DNA from: Streptomyces sp. CB01201
GTDB taxonomy: Bacteria > Actinomycetota > Actinomycetes > Streptomycetales > Streptomycetaceae
DNA length: 64,000 nucleotides
Direction of reading: 5' to 3'
Assembly: GCF_002803085.1 (NCBI RefSeq)
Contig: NZ_NNBJ01000004.1
Span: 209,861 to 273,860 of the forward strand
Part shown: one piece after another, positions 35,913 through 45,350 of the stretch
How positions within the stretch are numbered: the first letter of the stretch is position 1
How the letters are laid out: each line of letters starts with the position of its first letter
The notes under the pieces: model-generated
What the model saw: only the letters and a program-made list of their open reading frames with translations
What the model was told of the DNA's origin: nothing
Database searches by the model: none
Position numbers and translations under genes: made by a program

Positions 35913-36980
35913 TCAGCGCAGCCTGGGGTGGATCTGCTCGATGAAGACGGCTTCCTTCTGAGTGGCCGTCAAATGGCAGGCGGAGCCGCGTCGTTCACCT
36001 TCGGGAAGCTCGGGCCGGGTGGTGGCGCAGACCCCGCCCGCCACCAGGTCGGTGAAACCGCACCGGGGGTGGAAGGGACAGCCCGGCGGCGGTGAGAGCA
36101 GGCTCGGCGGGGCGCCGGGGATCGGTACGAGCGGGGTGTCCACCGAGGAGTCCAGGCGCGGAACCGAACTCAACAGGCCCCAGCTGTAGGGATGTTGAGG
36201 CCGCTGCATGACCTCCTTGACGGTGCCGCGCTCCACGCACCGGCCGGCGTACATCACCATCACCTGGTCGGCGGTCTTGGCGATGACCCCCAGGTCGTGG
36301 GTGATGATGATGATCGCCGCGCCGGTCTCCTGCTGGAGGTCCTTGAGCAGATCGAGGATCTGCGCCTGCACCGTCACGTCGAGCGCGGTGGTCGGCTCGT
36401 CCGCGATCACCAGGTCCGGGTCGCAGACCAGAGCCATCGCGATCATCGCGCGCTGGCGCATGCCTCCGGAGAACTGGTGCGGATAGTCGTCGACGCGGAG
36501 GTCGGGCTGCGGGATGCCGACCTTGCGCAGCATGTCCACGGCCCGTGCCCGCGCCTCGCGGCGGGAGGCCCCGGTGTGCTTCATGAAGGGCTCGGCGATC
36601 TGCCGGCCCACCGTGTAGAACGGCGAGAGCGCGGCCAGCGAGTCCTGGAAGATCATCGCCATCTTCTTGCCGCGCAGCCGGTTCAGCTGGCGTTCGCTGG
36701 CGCCGGTCAACTCCTGCCCGTCCAGCAGGATTTCGCCCTGGATCTTGGTGTTGAGCGGGTTGTGGAGCCCCAGGATCGCAAGGTTGGTCACCGACTTGCC
36801 GGAGCCCGACTCGCCGACGATGCCCAGCGTCGAGCCGCGTTCCAGGTCGAAGGAGAGACCGTCGACGGCTTTGACGGTGCCGTCCTCGGTGGCGAAGTGG
36901 ACGTACAGGTCGCGGACCGACAGGAAGGAGGACGCCGGCCCGGCGACGGGCCCGGCGGCGGTCTGGCTCAGGGTGGACAC
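35913..36980 (-). CDS. oligopeptide ABC transporter ATPase, OppD type (operon 3, BldKD position)
   Basis: 355 residues, GTG 36980 with AGGAG eight bases upstream. Walker [21 protein letters not shown], signature FSGGMRQR, Walker [20 protein letters not shown]-terminal [14 protein letters not shown]. More diverged from the operon 1 and 2 proteins than those are from each other, so this operon is not a recent copy. Confidence 0.93.
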   Translation of the reverse strand: MSTLSQTAAGPVAGPASSFLSVRDLYVHFATEDGTVKAVDGLSFDLERGSTLGIVGESGSGKSVTNLAILGLHNPLNTKIQGEILLDGQELTGASERQLNRLRGKKMAMIFQDSLAALSPFYTVGRQIAEPFMKHTGASRREARARAVDMLRKVGIPQPDLRVDDYPHQFSGGMRQRAMIAMALVCDPDLVIADEPTTALDVTVQAQILDLLKDLQQETGAAIIIITHDLGVIAKTADQVMVMYAGRCVERGTVKEVMQRPQHPYSWGLLSSVPRLDSSVDTPLVPIPGAPPSLLSPPPGCPFHPRCGFTDLVAGGVCATTRPELPEGERRGSACHLTATQKEAVFIEQIHPRLR

Positions 36981-37007
36981 GGATGGTTCTCCTGGAGTCT
37001 GCGGGCG

Positions 37008-37985
37008 TCAGGCGAGCCTGATCCGGGGGTCGATGAAGGCGTACGCCAGGTCCACGACGATGTTGCAGACGACGATGAGGGTGGCGCCGATGAGCATGAC
37101 GGCCATCTCCAGGGGCAGATCGCTGCGCAGCACCGCCTGCACCGAGAGCAGGCCGAGCCCGTGCAGGCCGAAGGTGACCTCGGTGATGATCGCGCCGCCG
37201 AGCACCGCGCTCAGGTCCACGCCGAAGATGGTGATGATGGTGGCCATCGCGCCCCGCAGCGCGTACCGCAGGAAGACATAGCGCGACGACATGCCCTTGG
37301 CGCGGGCCGCCCGGATGTGGTCCTCCGAGAGCTGCTCGACCATCAACGACCGTGTCTGGCGGCTGTAGTTGGACCAGAAGATCACCGACAGGACCAGACA
37401 GGGCAGGATCATTCCGGTGACCGACCCCCAGGCGTCGTGCGCCCAGTCCACGTCGTGGCCCCGGTCCAGCCAGCCCAGTTTGGTGGAGAAGAGCAGGATC
37501 GCCAGTGGCCCGATGAAGTAGATCTGCACCGACTGGCCGAGCAGCGAGGTGGCGCTCGCGATGCGGTCGAAGACCGTGCCCTGGCGCCAGGCCGAGATGA
37601 GGCCGAGCGAGACGCCGATGGTGAGGAAGGTCGCGGCGCCGCCGACCGCGAGGGTCAGCGTGGTCGGATAACTGTCGGCGATCGTGCCCCAGACCGGCTG
37701 CTGATTGGCGAAGGAATAGCCGAAACAGGGTGCCGGGCAGTCACCTACGGGCATGTGGCGGCCGGCGAAAATTCCCACCATGTAATGCCAGTACTGGGTC
37801 CAGATCGGCAGGTTGAGCCCGAGGTTCTTCCGGATGAGCGCGACATTCTGTGGATCGCATTGTTTGCCACAGGAAAGCAGCGCCGGATCGGAGGGCAGGG
37901 CGAAGAAGAGGAAATAGGTGATCATGCTGATAAGCAGCAGGATGACCATGGCACCGAGCACGCGGCGCACGAGGAAACGGAACAT
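37008..37985 (-). CDS. oligopeptide ABC transporter permease, OppB type (operon 3, BldKC position)
   Basis: 325 residues. Start MFRFLVRRVLGAMVILLLIS, EAA loop DHIRAARAKGMSSRYVFLR, end DLAYAFIDPRIRLA. Outer loops carry CGKQCDPQN and GDCPAPCFG cysteine pairs. Lies 27 bp before the ATPase gene. Confidence 0.92.
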   Translation of the reverse strand: MFRFLVRRVLGAMVILLLISMITYFLFFALPSDPALLSCGKQCDPQNVALIRKNLGLNLPIWTQYWHYMVGIFAGRHMPVGDCPAPCFGYSFANQQPVWGTIADSYPTTLTLAVGGAATFLTIGVSLGLISAWRQGTVFDRIASATSLLGQSVQIYFIGPLAILLFSTKLGWLDRGHDVDWAHDAWGSVTGMILPCLVLSVIFWSNYSRQTRSLMVEQLSEDHIRAARAKGMSSRYVFLRYALRGAMATIITIFGVDLSAVLGGAIITEVTFGLHGLGLLSVQAVLRSDLPLEMAVMLIGATLIVVCNIVVDLAYAFIDPRIRLA

Positions 37986-38009
37986 GGAATGGCTCTTCCG
38001 TCGCTATGC

Positions 38010-38042
38010 GGTTCCCCCGGCCCGGTCGGGGCCGGGGGAACC
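38010..38042 (-). terminator. intercistronic hairpin after the binding-protein gene (operon 3)
   Basis: 14-bp perfect stem (38010-38023 with 38029-38042), 5-base loop, between the binding-protein stop (38055) and the permease start (37985). Third example of the same arrangement in this window. Confidence 0.65.
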
Positions 38043-38054
38043 GAGCCGCAGGTA

Positions 38055-39836
38055 CTACTGCTTCACGAAGATCGAGTTCGGGTTGATCGTTCCGTAGACC
38101 TGGTTGTACGTGACGCCGCCCAGGCCCGAGCCGTACAGGTTGAAGTACTTGTCGAAGATGAACGGGATCTGCGAGGTGTCCGTCTGCAGGACGTACTCGG
38201 AGAGCTGCTCCCAGGCCGCGGCCTGCTGGGTGAGGTCGGTGATCTGGTTGATGCGGTCGATCTCGGAGTTGACCTTCGGGTCGTTCAGGAACGAGTAGTT
38301 GTTGGTGCCGTCCTGAAGGTTGCGCCCGTCCATGGTCGGCGGCACGACGGTCGAGCCGTTGGGCCAGTCCGCGCCCCAGCCGGTGCGGTACATGTCGTAC
38401 GGGGTGTCCACCTTGCCGACCACCGTGTAGTACGACGTCGGGTCGATCGCCTTGCGCTCGACCTTGAAGCCGGCCTTCTCCAGAGCCTTCTGGATGGTCA
38501 GCGTGACGGTGTCCCAGCGCGGGGTGTTGGCGTACGCGAGGGAGATCTTGTACGGGGTGGTCACGCCCGCGTCCTTGAGCAGCTGGAGCGACTTCTCGGG
38601 GTCGCCCATCGGCTTGGCGAGCTTGCCGAACGGGTCGAACTTCTTCCAGCCGGCCACGGTCGGGCTCAGCAGCGTGGTGCCGAGGTCGCCCTGCGCACCA
38701 CCGCCGAAGGCCTGCTGGACCTGCGACATCGGGAACGCGTAGGCCAGCGCCTGGCGGACCTTCGGGTTCGTGATCCGCTTGGTGTTGAGGTTGAACACCT
38801 CGACGTACGGCTGGTACTCGTTGACCGTCCGGCCCTTGTACTGCGGGTCCGAGGTCAGCGTCTGCATCTTCGACGGATCCGCGGAGCCCGACATGTTGAT
38901 GGCGAACTTGTCGGTCCCGGTGTCGGCGGAGAGCCGGTTGGTCAGACCCGGCTCCGCGATCCCCAGCTGGAACTGCCACTTGTCCGGGTAGGCATTGCGG
39001 ATCGGGTCCGTCTTCGGGTCCCAGTTGGTGTTGCGCACGAAGGTCAGCGACTTGCCCGGCTGGTAGCTCTCGATCTTGTACGGGCCGGTGGAGACCGGGT
39101 GGTTGTTGTACTTCTGCTTGTCGTCCTTGGCCTTCGGGACCGGCGAGATGTTGGGCATCGCCATCGCGTACGGGGTGTCCGCGTGCGGCGCCAGGAAGTG
39201 GAAGACGATCGTCTTGTCGTCCGGGGTGGAGATCTTCGCGTCCGGGATCTCCTTGCCGTCGTACGGGCCGGCGTACTGCTTGCGGTAGTCGGCCCCGTAC
39301 AGCCACTTCTGGACGTACTGCGGGCCCTGCGTCTCGTAGTCCGAGAAGAGCCGCTCGATGCCGTACTTGATGTCCTTGGTGGTGATCGGCGTGCCGTCCT
39401 CGAACTTCACCCCGTCCTTCAGGGTGTACGTCCAGGTCTTGGAGCCGTCCGACGGCGTGCCGCTGTCGGTGGCGAGGTCGCCGACGACGATCGTCTTGCC
39501 GGTCTTCGGGTCGATCTTGTAGCCGGTGAGCGAGCGGTTGTAGAGCAGCTGCACGGACAGCTGGTCGCTCACGTACTGCTGGCCCGGGTCCAGATAGTCG
39601 AAACCGGCCTGGTCGAGGCTGTAGGCGGTGCCGCCGTTCTTGGCGCCGTCGACCGCCGGGGCCGGCCCGGTGGAGTCGGCCTTGGTGCCGACACCGAAGT
39701 TCGTCACCGTGGCCTTCTTGCCCGAGTCGGAACCGCCGCCGCCACCACTCGCCCCGCCGCTGCTGCACGCGGCGGTCAGCGCCAGTGCCCCGACCGCGAG
39801 GACCGCGGAAACCTGGCGCGCCTTGTTTATTCTCAT
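38055..39836 (-). CDS. oligopeptide-binding lipoprotein (operon 3, BldKB position)
   Basis: 593 residues from ATG 39836. Signal peptide with LTAAC lipobox (Cys24), Ser/Gly linker, then an SBP_bac_5 fold: GGTAYSLDQAGFDYLDPGQQ, VKFEDGTPITTKDIKYGIER, STGPYKIESYQPGKSLTFV, and a late QIPFIFDKYFNLYG. Length and operon position agree with BldKB of S. coelicolor, the lipoprotein that takes up an extracellular signal peptide needed for aerial growth. That identity is inferred from order and size; a comparison against the operon 1 and 2 proteins would decide which locus is the true bldK. Confidence 0.9.
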   Translation of the reverse strand: MRINKARQVSAVLAVGALALTAACSSGGASGGGGGSDSGKKATVTNFGVGTKADSTGPAPAVDGAKNGGTAYSLDQAGFDYLDPGQQYVSDQLSVQLLYNRSLTGYKIDPKTGKTIVVGDLATDSGTPSDGSKTWTYTLKDGVKFEDGTPITTKDIKYGIERLFSDYETQGPQYVQKWLYGADYRKQYAGPYDGKEIPDAKISTPDDKTIVFHFLAPHADTPYAMAMPNISPVPKAKDDKQKYNNHPVSTGPYKIESYQPGKSLTFVRNTNWDPKTDPIRNAYPDKWQFQLGIAEPGLTNRLSADTGTDKFAINMSGSADPSKMQTLTSDPQYKGRTVNEYQPYVEVFNLNTKRITNPKVRQALAYAFPMSQVQQAFGGGAQGDLGTTLLSPTVAGWKKFDPFGKLAKPMGDPEKSLQLLKDAGVTTPYKISLAYANTPRWDTVTLTIQKALEKAGFKVERKAIDPTSYYTVVGKVDTPYDMYRTGWGADWPNGSTVVPPTMDGRNLQDGTNNYSFLNDPKVNSEIDRINQITDLTQQAAAWEQLSEYVLQTDTSQIPFIFDKYFNLYGSGLGGVTYNQVYGTINPNSIFVKQ

Positions 39837-39865
39837 GAGTTCCTGCCTGTCAGGATGATCGGACT

Positions 39866-40903
39866 TCAGCGCACGGTCTTGGGGTCGAGAGCGTCCCGGA
39901 CCGAATCCCCGAGCAGGTTGAACGCGACGACGAAGACGACCATCGCGATGCCGGGGAAGAACATGAAGGTGAGATCGGAGTCGTAGTACGTGGCTCCGGA
40001 CTGGAAGAGCAGGCCCCAGTCGGGCGTGGGGTTGTGCACCCCGACGCCGAGATAGGAGAGCCCCGCCTCCGCCGTGACGTTGACCGGCAGCAGCAGGGTC
40101 GACTGCACGAGCACGGTCGACCAGATGTTGGGCAGCAGCTCCTTGCGGATGATGCGCCAGCCCGAGGCGCCGCTGAGCCGGGCCGCCTCGATGAACTCGC
40201 GCTCCCGCAGGGAGAGCACCTGCGCCCTGATGAGCCGGCCGATCGTCATCCAGCCGAGGATCAGCTGGACCAGGATCAGTGCCACCACCCGGACGTACGT
40301 CGGCTCGTCGTCGGTGGGCGAGACGAACAGCGCCACGATCACCGGCGTGAAGGCGATGAAGAACAACTGCTGCGGGAACGACAGCATCAGGTCCGAGAAC
40401 CGGCCGACGAAGTAGTCGGTCCTGCCCCCGAGGTACCCCTGCACCAGCCCCACCAGGACCCCGATGATCACCGCGACCACGGTGACCGCGAGGGCGATGA
40501 GCAGGGAGGTGCGGATGCCGTAGATCAACAGCGTGAACACATCGCGGCCGAGGTGCGGTTCGAGGCCGAACCAGAAGTCCCCGTCGATGCCACCGTTGGG
40601 CTTGAGCGGAGTGCCGTAGCTGTTCAGCAGCCCGCGGTCCTGCCCGTACAGCTGGTAAGGATCTTTTCCGTACAACTTGGAGATGAGTGGAGCAGCCAGC
40701 GCGATCACAATGAATCCCAGAACCGTAAAGGCACATAGGATTCCGACCTTGTCGCGTTTGAACCGGATCCACGCCAGACGCCCCGGGGAGCGTCCGACAA
40801 GCTCACTCGTCTTGACTTCTAAACCGTCGGCCGGGTCGGGGTTTTGTCCCTCGCCGGGAAGTGGACCGGATGGTTCCATGGCAGCTCTGGTGGAACTCTT
40901 CAT
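39866..40903 (-). CDS. oligopeptide ABC transporter permease, OppC type (operon 3, BldKA position)
   Basis: 345 residues from ATG 40903, which follows GGAGG by nine bases (ATG 40909 is only three bases from it). Cytoplasmic head, then LAWIRFKRDKVGILCAFTVL, EAA loop REFIEAARLSGASGWRII and AEAGLSYLGVG, ending LLGDSVRDALDPKTVR. It is the first gene of operon 3, ahead of the binding protein, which is the gene order bldKA-bldKB-bldKC-bldKD-bldKE. Confidence 0.91.
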   Translation of the reverse strand: MKSSTRAAMEPSGPLPGEGQNPDPADGLEVKTSELVGRSPGRLAWIRFKRDKVGILCAFTVLGFIVIALAAPLISKLYGKDPYQLYGQDRGLLNSYGTPLKPNGGIDGDFWFGLEPHLGRDVFTLLIYGIRTSLLIALAVTVVAVIIGVLVGLVQGYLGGRTDYFVGRFSDLMLSFPQQLFFIAFTPVIVALFVSPTDDEPTYVRVVALILVQLILGWMTIGRLIRAQVLSLREREFIEAARLSGASGWRIIRKELLPNIWSTVLVQSTLLLPVNVTAEAGLSYLGVGVHNPTPDWGLLFQSGATYYDSDLTFMFFPGIAMVVFVVAFNLLGDSVRDALDPKTVR

Positions 40904-41202
40904 TCGCATTGCCCTCCGCACAGGAAGGATTCAGCAGGCGCCACTGCGTCATTTGTTGATCGGAACATTCATGCGTGCGGCGGCGCCAGTCAAGGGGTTC
41001 GAGCAGGCCAAGGCGAACTCCCCGGATAACTTGGCCCAAGATTTCTGTCTTCGGTGCGGCGGCGTGCTTGACAGCCTCCTGGGCAATCCGGAATCTCCCG
41101 CTAAAAGGGCATCAATTTCCTTAACACACAGGCAACATGCCCGTCGCGGCGCCGATATGCGGACATGGCACGGTGAGCACCGTACGGCCGTGCGGGTGCC
41201 GT
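40904..41202 (-). promoter_or_regulatory. upstream region of permease operon 3
   Basis: About 300 bp with no gene. On the minus strand TTGACT (near 40990) is followed about 17 bp later by GAATGT, a possible promoter, and a GCCAAG/CTTGGC dyad lies further upstream. The stretch near 41100-41140 is AT-rich (CTAAAAGG, TTTCCTTAAC). Nothing else is seen. Confidence 0.35.
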
Positions 41203-41237
41203 GGCCGGCCGGGCGCCTCCTGGGGGCCCGGCCGGCC
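41203..41237 (-). terminator. terminator after the S9 peptidase gene
   Basis: 12-bp stem (41203-41214 with 41226-41237) 18 bp beyond the peptidase stop codon. Confidence 0.7.
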
Positions 41238-41254
41238 GTCATCCGGGACCGGAT

Positions 41255-43426
41255 CTAGGCCGGTGCGAGACCCAACGAGCGCCGCAGGAAGTCGACTTGG
41301 AGCAGCAGGAGGTTCTCGGCCACCTGCTCCTGCGGGGTCATGTGCGTCACGCCCGTGAGCGGCAGCACCTCGTGCGGGTGACCGGCCGCGAGGAGCGCGG
41401 AGGAGAGCCGCAGGGCGTGGGCCACCACCACGTTGTCGTCCGCCATGCCGTGGATGACCATCAGCGGACGGGCCGGATCGGCGCCGCGCGTCAACTCGCC
41501 TTGTGAGACGAGCGAGTTGGCGGCATAGGCGGCCGGGTTCTCGGCGGGGTCGCCCAAGTAGCGCTCGGTGTAGTGGGTGTCGTACAGCTCCCAGTCCGTC
41601 ACGGGCGCGCCCGCGATCCCGGCGTGGAACACATCGGGCCGGCGCAGCACCGCGAGCGCGGAGAGGTAGCCGCCGAAGGACCAGCCCCGCATCGCGACCC
41701 GGCCGAGATCCAGCGGGTACGTGCCCGCCAGGCCGTGCAGCGCTTCGATCTGGTCGTCCAGGGCGAGCGTGAAATCGCCACTGATCGACTTCTCCCAGCC
41801 GGGCGAGCGGCCCGGGGTTCCGCGTCCGTCCGCGACCACCACCGCGAAACCCTGGTCCGCGAACCACTGCGAGGCGAGGTGCGCGTTGTGCGCGGCCACC
41901 ACCCGCTGTCCGTGCGGACCGCCGTACGGATCCATGAGTACGGGCAGCGGTCCATCGCCCTCGCGGTAGTGGGACGGAAGCAGCACGGCGCACGGGATGC
42001 GCTGCGCGCCCCCTTCGGTCAGCCGGAGCGACACCGACAGGCATGGGGTGGCGGCATATGACGCGATCGTCGCCGGCTCCTGGCCGTCCCGCAGCACCCG
42101 GACCGTCACCCCCGGGCGGTCCGGCCGGGCGGAGCTGAGCACGGTGACCGCGCCGGACCGTGCGGCCGTGTGGACTCCGGCTCCCTCCGAGACGCGTTGG
42201 GTACCCAGCTCGTTGACGCGGTACACATGGATCTCGCCGGTCTCGGGAGCACTGCCCGCGGACGAGGGGGCCCCGGCGCCCGCGGACGCGGAGATCAGCA
42301 CATCGCCGGCGCCGATGTCGAGCACCGCCCTGACGTGCAGTTGCGGCCCGGTCAGGGTGCGGTCGCCCACGGCGAGGACCCGCGCCCCGCCCTCGTCCGC
42401 GATCCGCACCAGACGCCCGTCGGGCGCCCAGGCCGGGACGCCGGGAAGCAGTTCGAGCCAGTCGGCGTCCTCGTCGACGTGCACGGTCCGGGTGGTCCCG
42501 GAGTCCGGGTCCACCGTGAGGTGGTGCTGGACGCGCTGGTCCCGGGACTGGACGAGCAGCAGCGGAGCCCCGTCCGAGGACCAGTGGACCCTGGCCAGAT
42601 AGGGATGGCGGACGCGGTCCCAGACGACCTCGGTACGGCTGCCGTCGAGCGCGTACAGGAAGAGCCGCACCTCGGCGTTGGGCGTGCCCGCCGCCGGATA
42701 GGCGACCCGGGACGGCTCGTGCCCGGGGTTGGCCGGATCCGCGATCCACCAGCGCCGCACCGGCGCCTCGTCCGCGCGGGCCACCAGGAGGCGGTCCGAC
42801 GCGGGACTCCACCAGTGGCCGCGCGTGCGGGACATCTCCTCCGCCGCGATGAACTCGGCCAGCCCGTACGCCACTTCGGGCGACTCGGGCTCGGCGAGCG
42901 CCCGGTCGCCGTCGCCCTCCGCCCCCACCACCCGCAGCGCGCCCCGGGCCACATAGGCCACGTGCCGGCCGTCGGGGGAGGGACGGGGGTCGAGCACCGG
43001 GCCCGGCACCGGCAGCTCCCGCGCGGTGCCGGCCCGCAGCTCCGCCGTGAACAGCCGCCCCGACAGGGCGAAGGCGGCCAGCTCCACGGCCGCGTCGGTG
43101 GCATAGCCGACGATGCCGGCCGAACCCTCCCGGCTGCGTTCGCGCCGGGCCCGCTCCTGCGCGGAGAGGCGCTCCTCGGCGCCGCCGAGCAGCGCCTCGG
43201 GGTCCGCGGCGATCCGCTCCTTGCCGCCGCGCGCCAGGTCGAGCACCCACAGCCCATGGGTGCGTTCGGTGCCGGACGGCGAGCGCAGGAAGGCGATCCG
43301 CTCCCCGTCCGGCGACACGGTCACGGCGCGGGGCGCACCGAGCGTGAAGCGCTGGGTGCGTGCCGACTGCCTGGGGAACGAGAGCTGCCCGGGGTCCTCC
43401 GGGTGCTGGGATGCGGTGGTCGTCAT
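41255..43426 (-). CDS. S9 family dipeptidyl/prolyl-oligopeptidase-type serine peptidase
   Basis: 723 residues. The N-terminal two-thirds is a beta-propeller of DPP-IV type with repeated SPDG and WSPASD-like blades and an AEEMSRTRGHWWSP segment, where the paired glutamates correspond to the substrate N-terminus binding EE of DPP-IV. The C-terminal alpha/beta hydrolase carries GWSFGGYL (Ser near 582), HGMADDNV (Asp) and GVTHMT (His), the complete triad. No signal peptide is evident, so it is probably cytoplasmic and trims dipeptides, often after proline or alanine, from peptides such as those the adjacent permeases bring in. Start ATG 43426. Confidence 0.9.
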   Translation of the reverse strand: MTTTASQHPEDPGQLSFPRQSARTQRFTLGAPRAVTVSPDGERIAFLRSPSGTERTHGLWVLDLARGGKERIAADPEALLGGAEERLSAQERARRERSREGSAGIVGYATDAAVELAAFALSGRLFTAELRAGTARELPVPGPVLDPRPSPDGRHVAYVARGALRVVGAEGDGDRALAEPESPEVAYGLAEFIAAEEMSRTRGHWWSPASDRLLVARADEAPVRRWWIADPANPGHEPSRVAYPAAGTPNAEVRLFLYALDGSRTEVVWDRVRHPYLARVHWSSDGAPLLLVQSRDQRVQHHLTVDPDSGTTRTVHVDEDADWLELLPGVPAWAPDGRLVRIADEGGARVLAVGDRTLTGPQLHVRAVLDIGAGDVLISASAGAGAPSSAGSAPETGEIHVYRVNELGTQRVSEGAGVHTAARSGAVTVLSSARPDRPGVTVRVLRDGQEPATIASYAATPCLSVSLRLTEGGAQRIPCAVLLPSHYREGDGPLPVLMDPYGGPHGQRVVAAHNAHLASQWFADQGFAVVVADGRGTPGRSPGWEKSISGDFTLALDDQIEALHGLAGTYPLDLGRVAMRGWSFGGYLSALAVLRRPDVFHAGIAGAPVTDWELYDTHYTERYLGDPAENPAAYAANSLVSQGELTRGADPARPLMVIHGMADDNVVVAHALRLSSALLAAGHPHEVLPLTGVTHMTPQEQVAENLLLLQVDFLRRSLGLAPA

Positions 43427-43616
43427 GAGGGGAACCTAGTCGCAGGCTGTGCGACCCGCTCGGCCGCGAGCCACGTGCGCCCCTTGTGCGCCCGTGCCCC
43501 GATCAATGCGGTCCCACGGATAGTTATGATCCGTAGCACTCAGTGGGTATCAACCTGCTGCCGTACACGCGTTGCTGGGTCCGTCCGACCACCGGAACAG
43601 ATGGAGGTGAACCGCC

Positions 43617-43811
43617 GTGGCACTCTCGATTTCGGCGGTGGTGCTGCTGGCGATCGTCGTCTTCCTGCTGGTCCGGAAATCCGGGCTCAAGGGCGGACAC
43701 GCGGCGATCTGCGTCCTGTTGGGCTTCTACCTGGCGAGTTCGTCCATCGCCCCGACCATCAGCCAAGTGACCAGCAACGTGGCCGGAATGATCGGCGGTA
43801 TCAAGTTCTAG
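43617..43811 (+). CDS. small two-helix membrane protein
   Basis: 64 residues, GTG 43617 with GGAGGTGA upstream. Helix 1 is ISAVVLLAIVVFLLV, then a short KSGLKGGHAA loop and helix 2 ICVLLGFYLASSSIA, ending with a TISQVTSNVAGMIGGIKF tail. No known domain and no predicted role; it is a strongly signalled, monocistronic gene. Confidence 0.7.
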   Translation: MALSISAVVLLAIVVFLLVRKSGLKGGHAAICVLLGFYLASSSIAPTISQVTSNVAGMIGGIKF

Positions 43812-43890
43812 CCGGGGCGGCCCTCACCGATCCCCGCGAGCGGCCCGGCGGCCGGGGCGCGGCCCGGCCCCGGCCTCGTAGGCTTGCCCC

Positions 43891-44778
43891 ATGTCGGAAC
43901 TACCCGCCCGCCGTCTTCTCCTGGTCCACGCGCACCCGGACGACGAGTCGATCAACAACGGCGCCACCATGGCCAAGTACGCCGCCGAAGGCGCGCACGT
44001 CGCCCTGGTGACCTGCACGCTCGGCGAGGAGGGCGAGGTCATCCCGCCGGACCTCGCCCATCTCGCGCCCGACCGGGAGGGCGGCCTCGGCGCCCACCGC
44101 ATCGCCGAACTCGCCGCCGCGATGAAGCACCTGGGCGTCACCGACCACCGCTTTCTCGGCGGCCCCGGGCGCTTCCACGACTCCGGGATGATGGGCGTCG
44201 AGCAGAACCACCGCGCGGGCGCGTTCTGGAACACGGACGTGGAGGACGCCGCCGGGTACCTCGTAGAGGTGATCCGTTCGCTGCGCCCGCAGGTCCTGAT
44301 CACCTACGACCCGGACGGCGGCTACGGCCACCCCGACCACATCCAGGCGCACCGGGTCGCCATGCGCGCCGCCGAACTCGCCGCCGAGCCCGGCTACCGC
44401 ACCGAGCTCGGCGAGCCGCACACCATCGCGAAGATCTACTGGAACCGGGTGCCCCGCCCGGTCGCCGAGCGGGCCTTCGCCGAGCTGCGCGCCGCGAAAA
44501 CCGACTTTCCCGGCATTGCCGCCATCGACGATGTGCCGGGCGTAGTGGACGAGTCGGACATCACCGCCGAGATCGACGGCACCGCCCACGCCGCCGCCAA
44601 GAGCGCGGCGATGCGCGCGCACGCGACCCAGATCGCCGTCCAGGGCCCCTACTTCGCGCTCTCCAACGACCTCGGCCAGCCGATCTTCACCACCGAGTAC
44701 TACCAACTGGCCGCCGGCGTGCCCGCCGTCGAGCCCGGCCGGCGCGAGCACGATTTGTTTGAAGGGGTGGGCGAATGA
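43891..44778 (+). CDS. mshB: N-acetyl-1-D-myo-inositol-2-amino-2-deoxy-alpha-D-glucopyranoside deacetylase (mycothiol synthesis)
   Basis: 295 residues, LmbE/PIG-L fold. The metal motif HAHPDDE is at residues 13-19, with His15 and Asp18 matching the zinc ligands; a second site is YGHPDH near residue 150. Other MshB landmarks are [11 protein letters not shown] and RFHDSGMMG. It removes acetate from GlcNAc-inositol, the second step of mycothiol synthesis, in the cytoplasm. The last gene bases overlap the next gene (ATGA), implying translational coupling. Confidence 0.96.
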   Translation: MSELPARRLLLVHAHPDDESINNGATMAKYAAEGAHVALVTCTLGEEGEVIPPDLAHLAPDREGGLGAHRIAELAAAMKHLGVTDHRFLGGPGRFHDSGMMGVEQNHRAGAFWNTDVEDAAGYLVEVIRSLRPQVLITYDPDGGYGHPDHIQAHRVAMRAAELAAEPGYRTELGEPHTIAKIYWNRVPRPVAERAFAELRAAKTDFPGIAAIDDVPGVVDESDITAEIDGTAHAAAKSAAMRAHATQIAVQGPYFALSNDLGQPIFTTEYYQLAAGVPAVEPGRREHDLFEGVGE

Positions 44779-45182
44779 GTACGCGTACGGCCATGGACGA
44801 CACGAGGACGCCCTCAAGGGCCGCCCGCATCGCGCTGTACGCGGGGCTCGCCGTCCTCGGGGCCCTCGTCGCCGCCGCCGGGGCGCTCGTCCAGGCGGCC
44901 TGGTTCCCGGGCGGCCTCGTCCTCGCGCTCGCCGGCGCGGTCGGCCTGTTCTACTCCGGTACGCAACTGACCGGCGCCCGGGGCGGGGTGGGGGCGCCCG
45001 CGGCCGGCTGGCTGGTCACGGTCGTCCTGCTGACCACTTCGCGCCCCGAGGGCGACTTCGTGTTCGGCGCCGGAATGGGCTCGTACGTCTTCCTGCTCGG
45101 CGGAATGGTCGCCGCTGTGATCTGCGCCACGATCGGCGGATTCGCGCAACCCGGCGCTCCGGCCGCCCGACTTGGCAAGTGA
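44775..45182 (+). CDS. DUF6113 family membrane protein
   Basis: 135 residues with four hydrophobic helices ([69 protein letters not shown]) and a conserved SRPEGDFV loop. It overlaps mshB by four bases and is a constant neighbour of mshB in actinobacteria; the counterpart in mycobacteria is also an uncharacterised membrane protein. A link to mycothiol is suggested only by linkage. Confidence 0.75.
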   Translation: MSTRTAMDDTRTPSRAARIALYAGLAVLGALVAAAGALVQAAWFPGGLVLALAGAVGLFYSGTQLTGARGGVGAPAAGWLVTVVLLTTSRPEGDFVFGAGMGSYVFLLGGMVAAVICATIGGFAQPGAPAARLGK

Positions 45183-45350
45183 CGTGCACGGCCGCCGCGA
45201 CGCAGTAGAGGGGGACGGGGTACGCCTTCTCGGGGCCGCCCCGTACGCGGCGGCGACGGCCAGTATGGTGGTGCGCGCCGCCGAGCCGCCCGTACAGAGG
45301 CACCACAAGAACGAGACCGGGTGGCGGAGCCGATCGGGAGAGAACCAGCC

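Noticed and set aside
36192..39986. 1264-codon open frame on the plus strand opposite permease operon 3
   Set aside because: It is the antisense of four certain genes, with the composition typical of such shadows, and has no family or ribosome signal.
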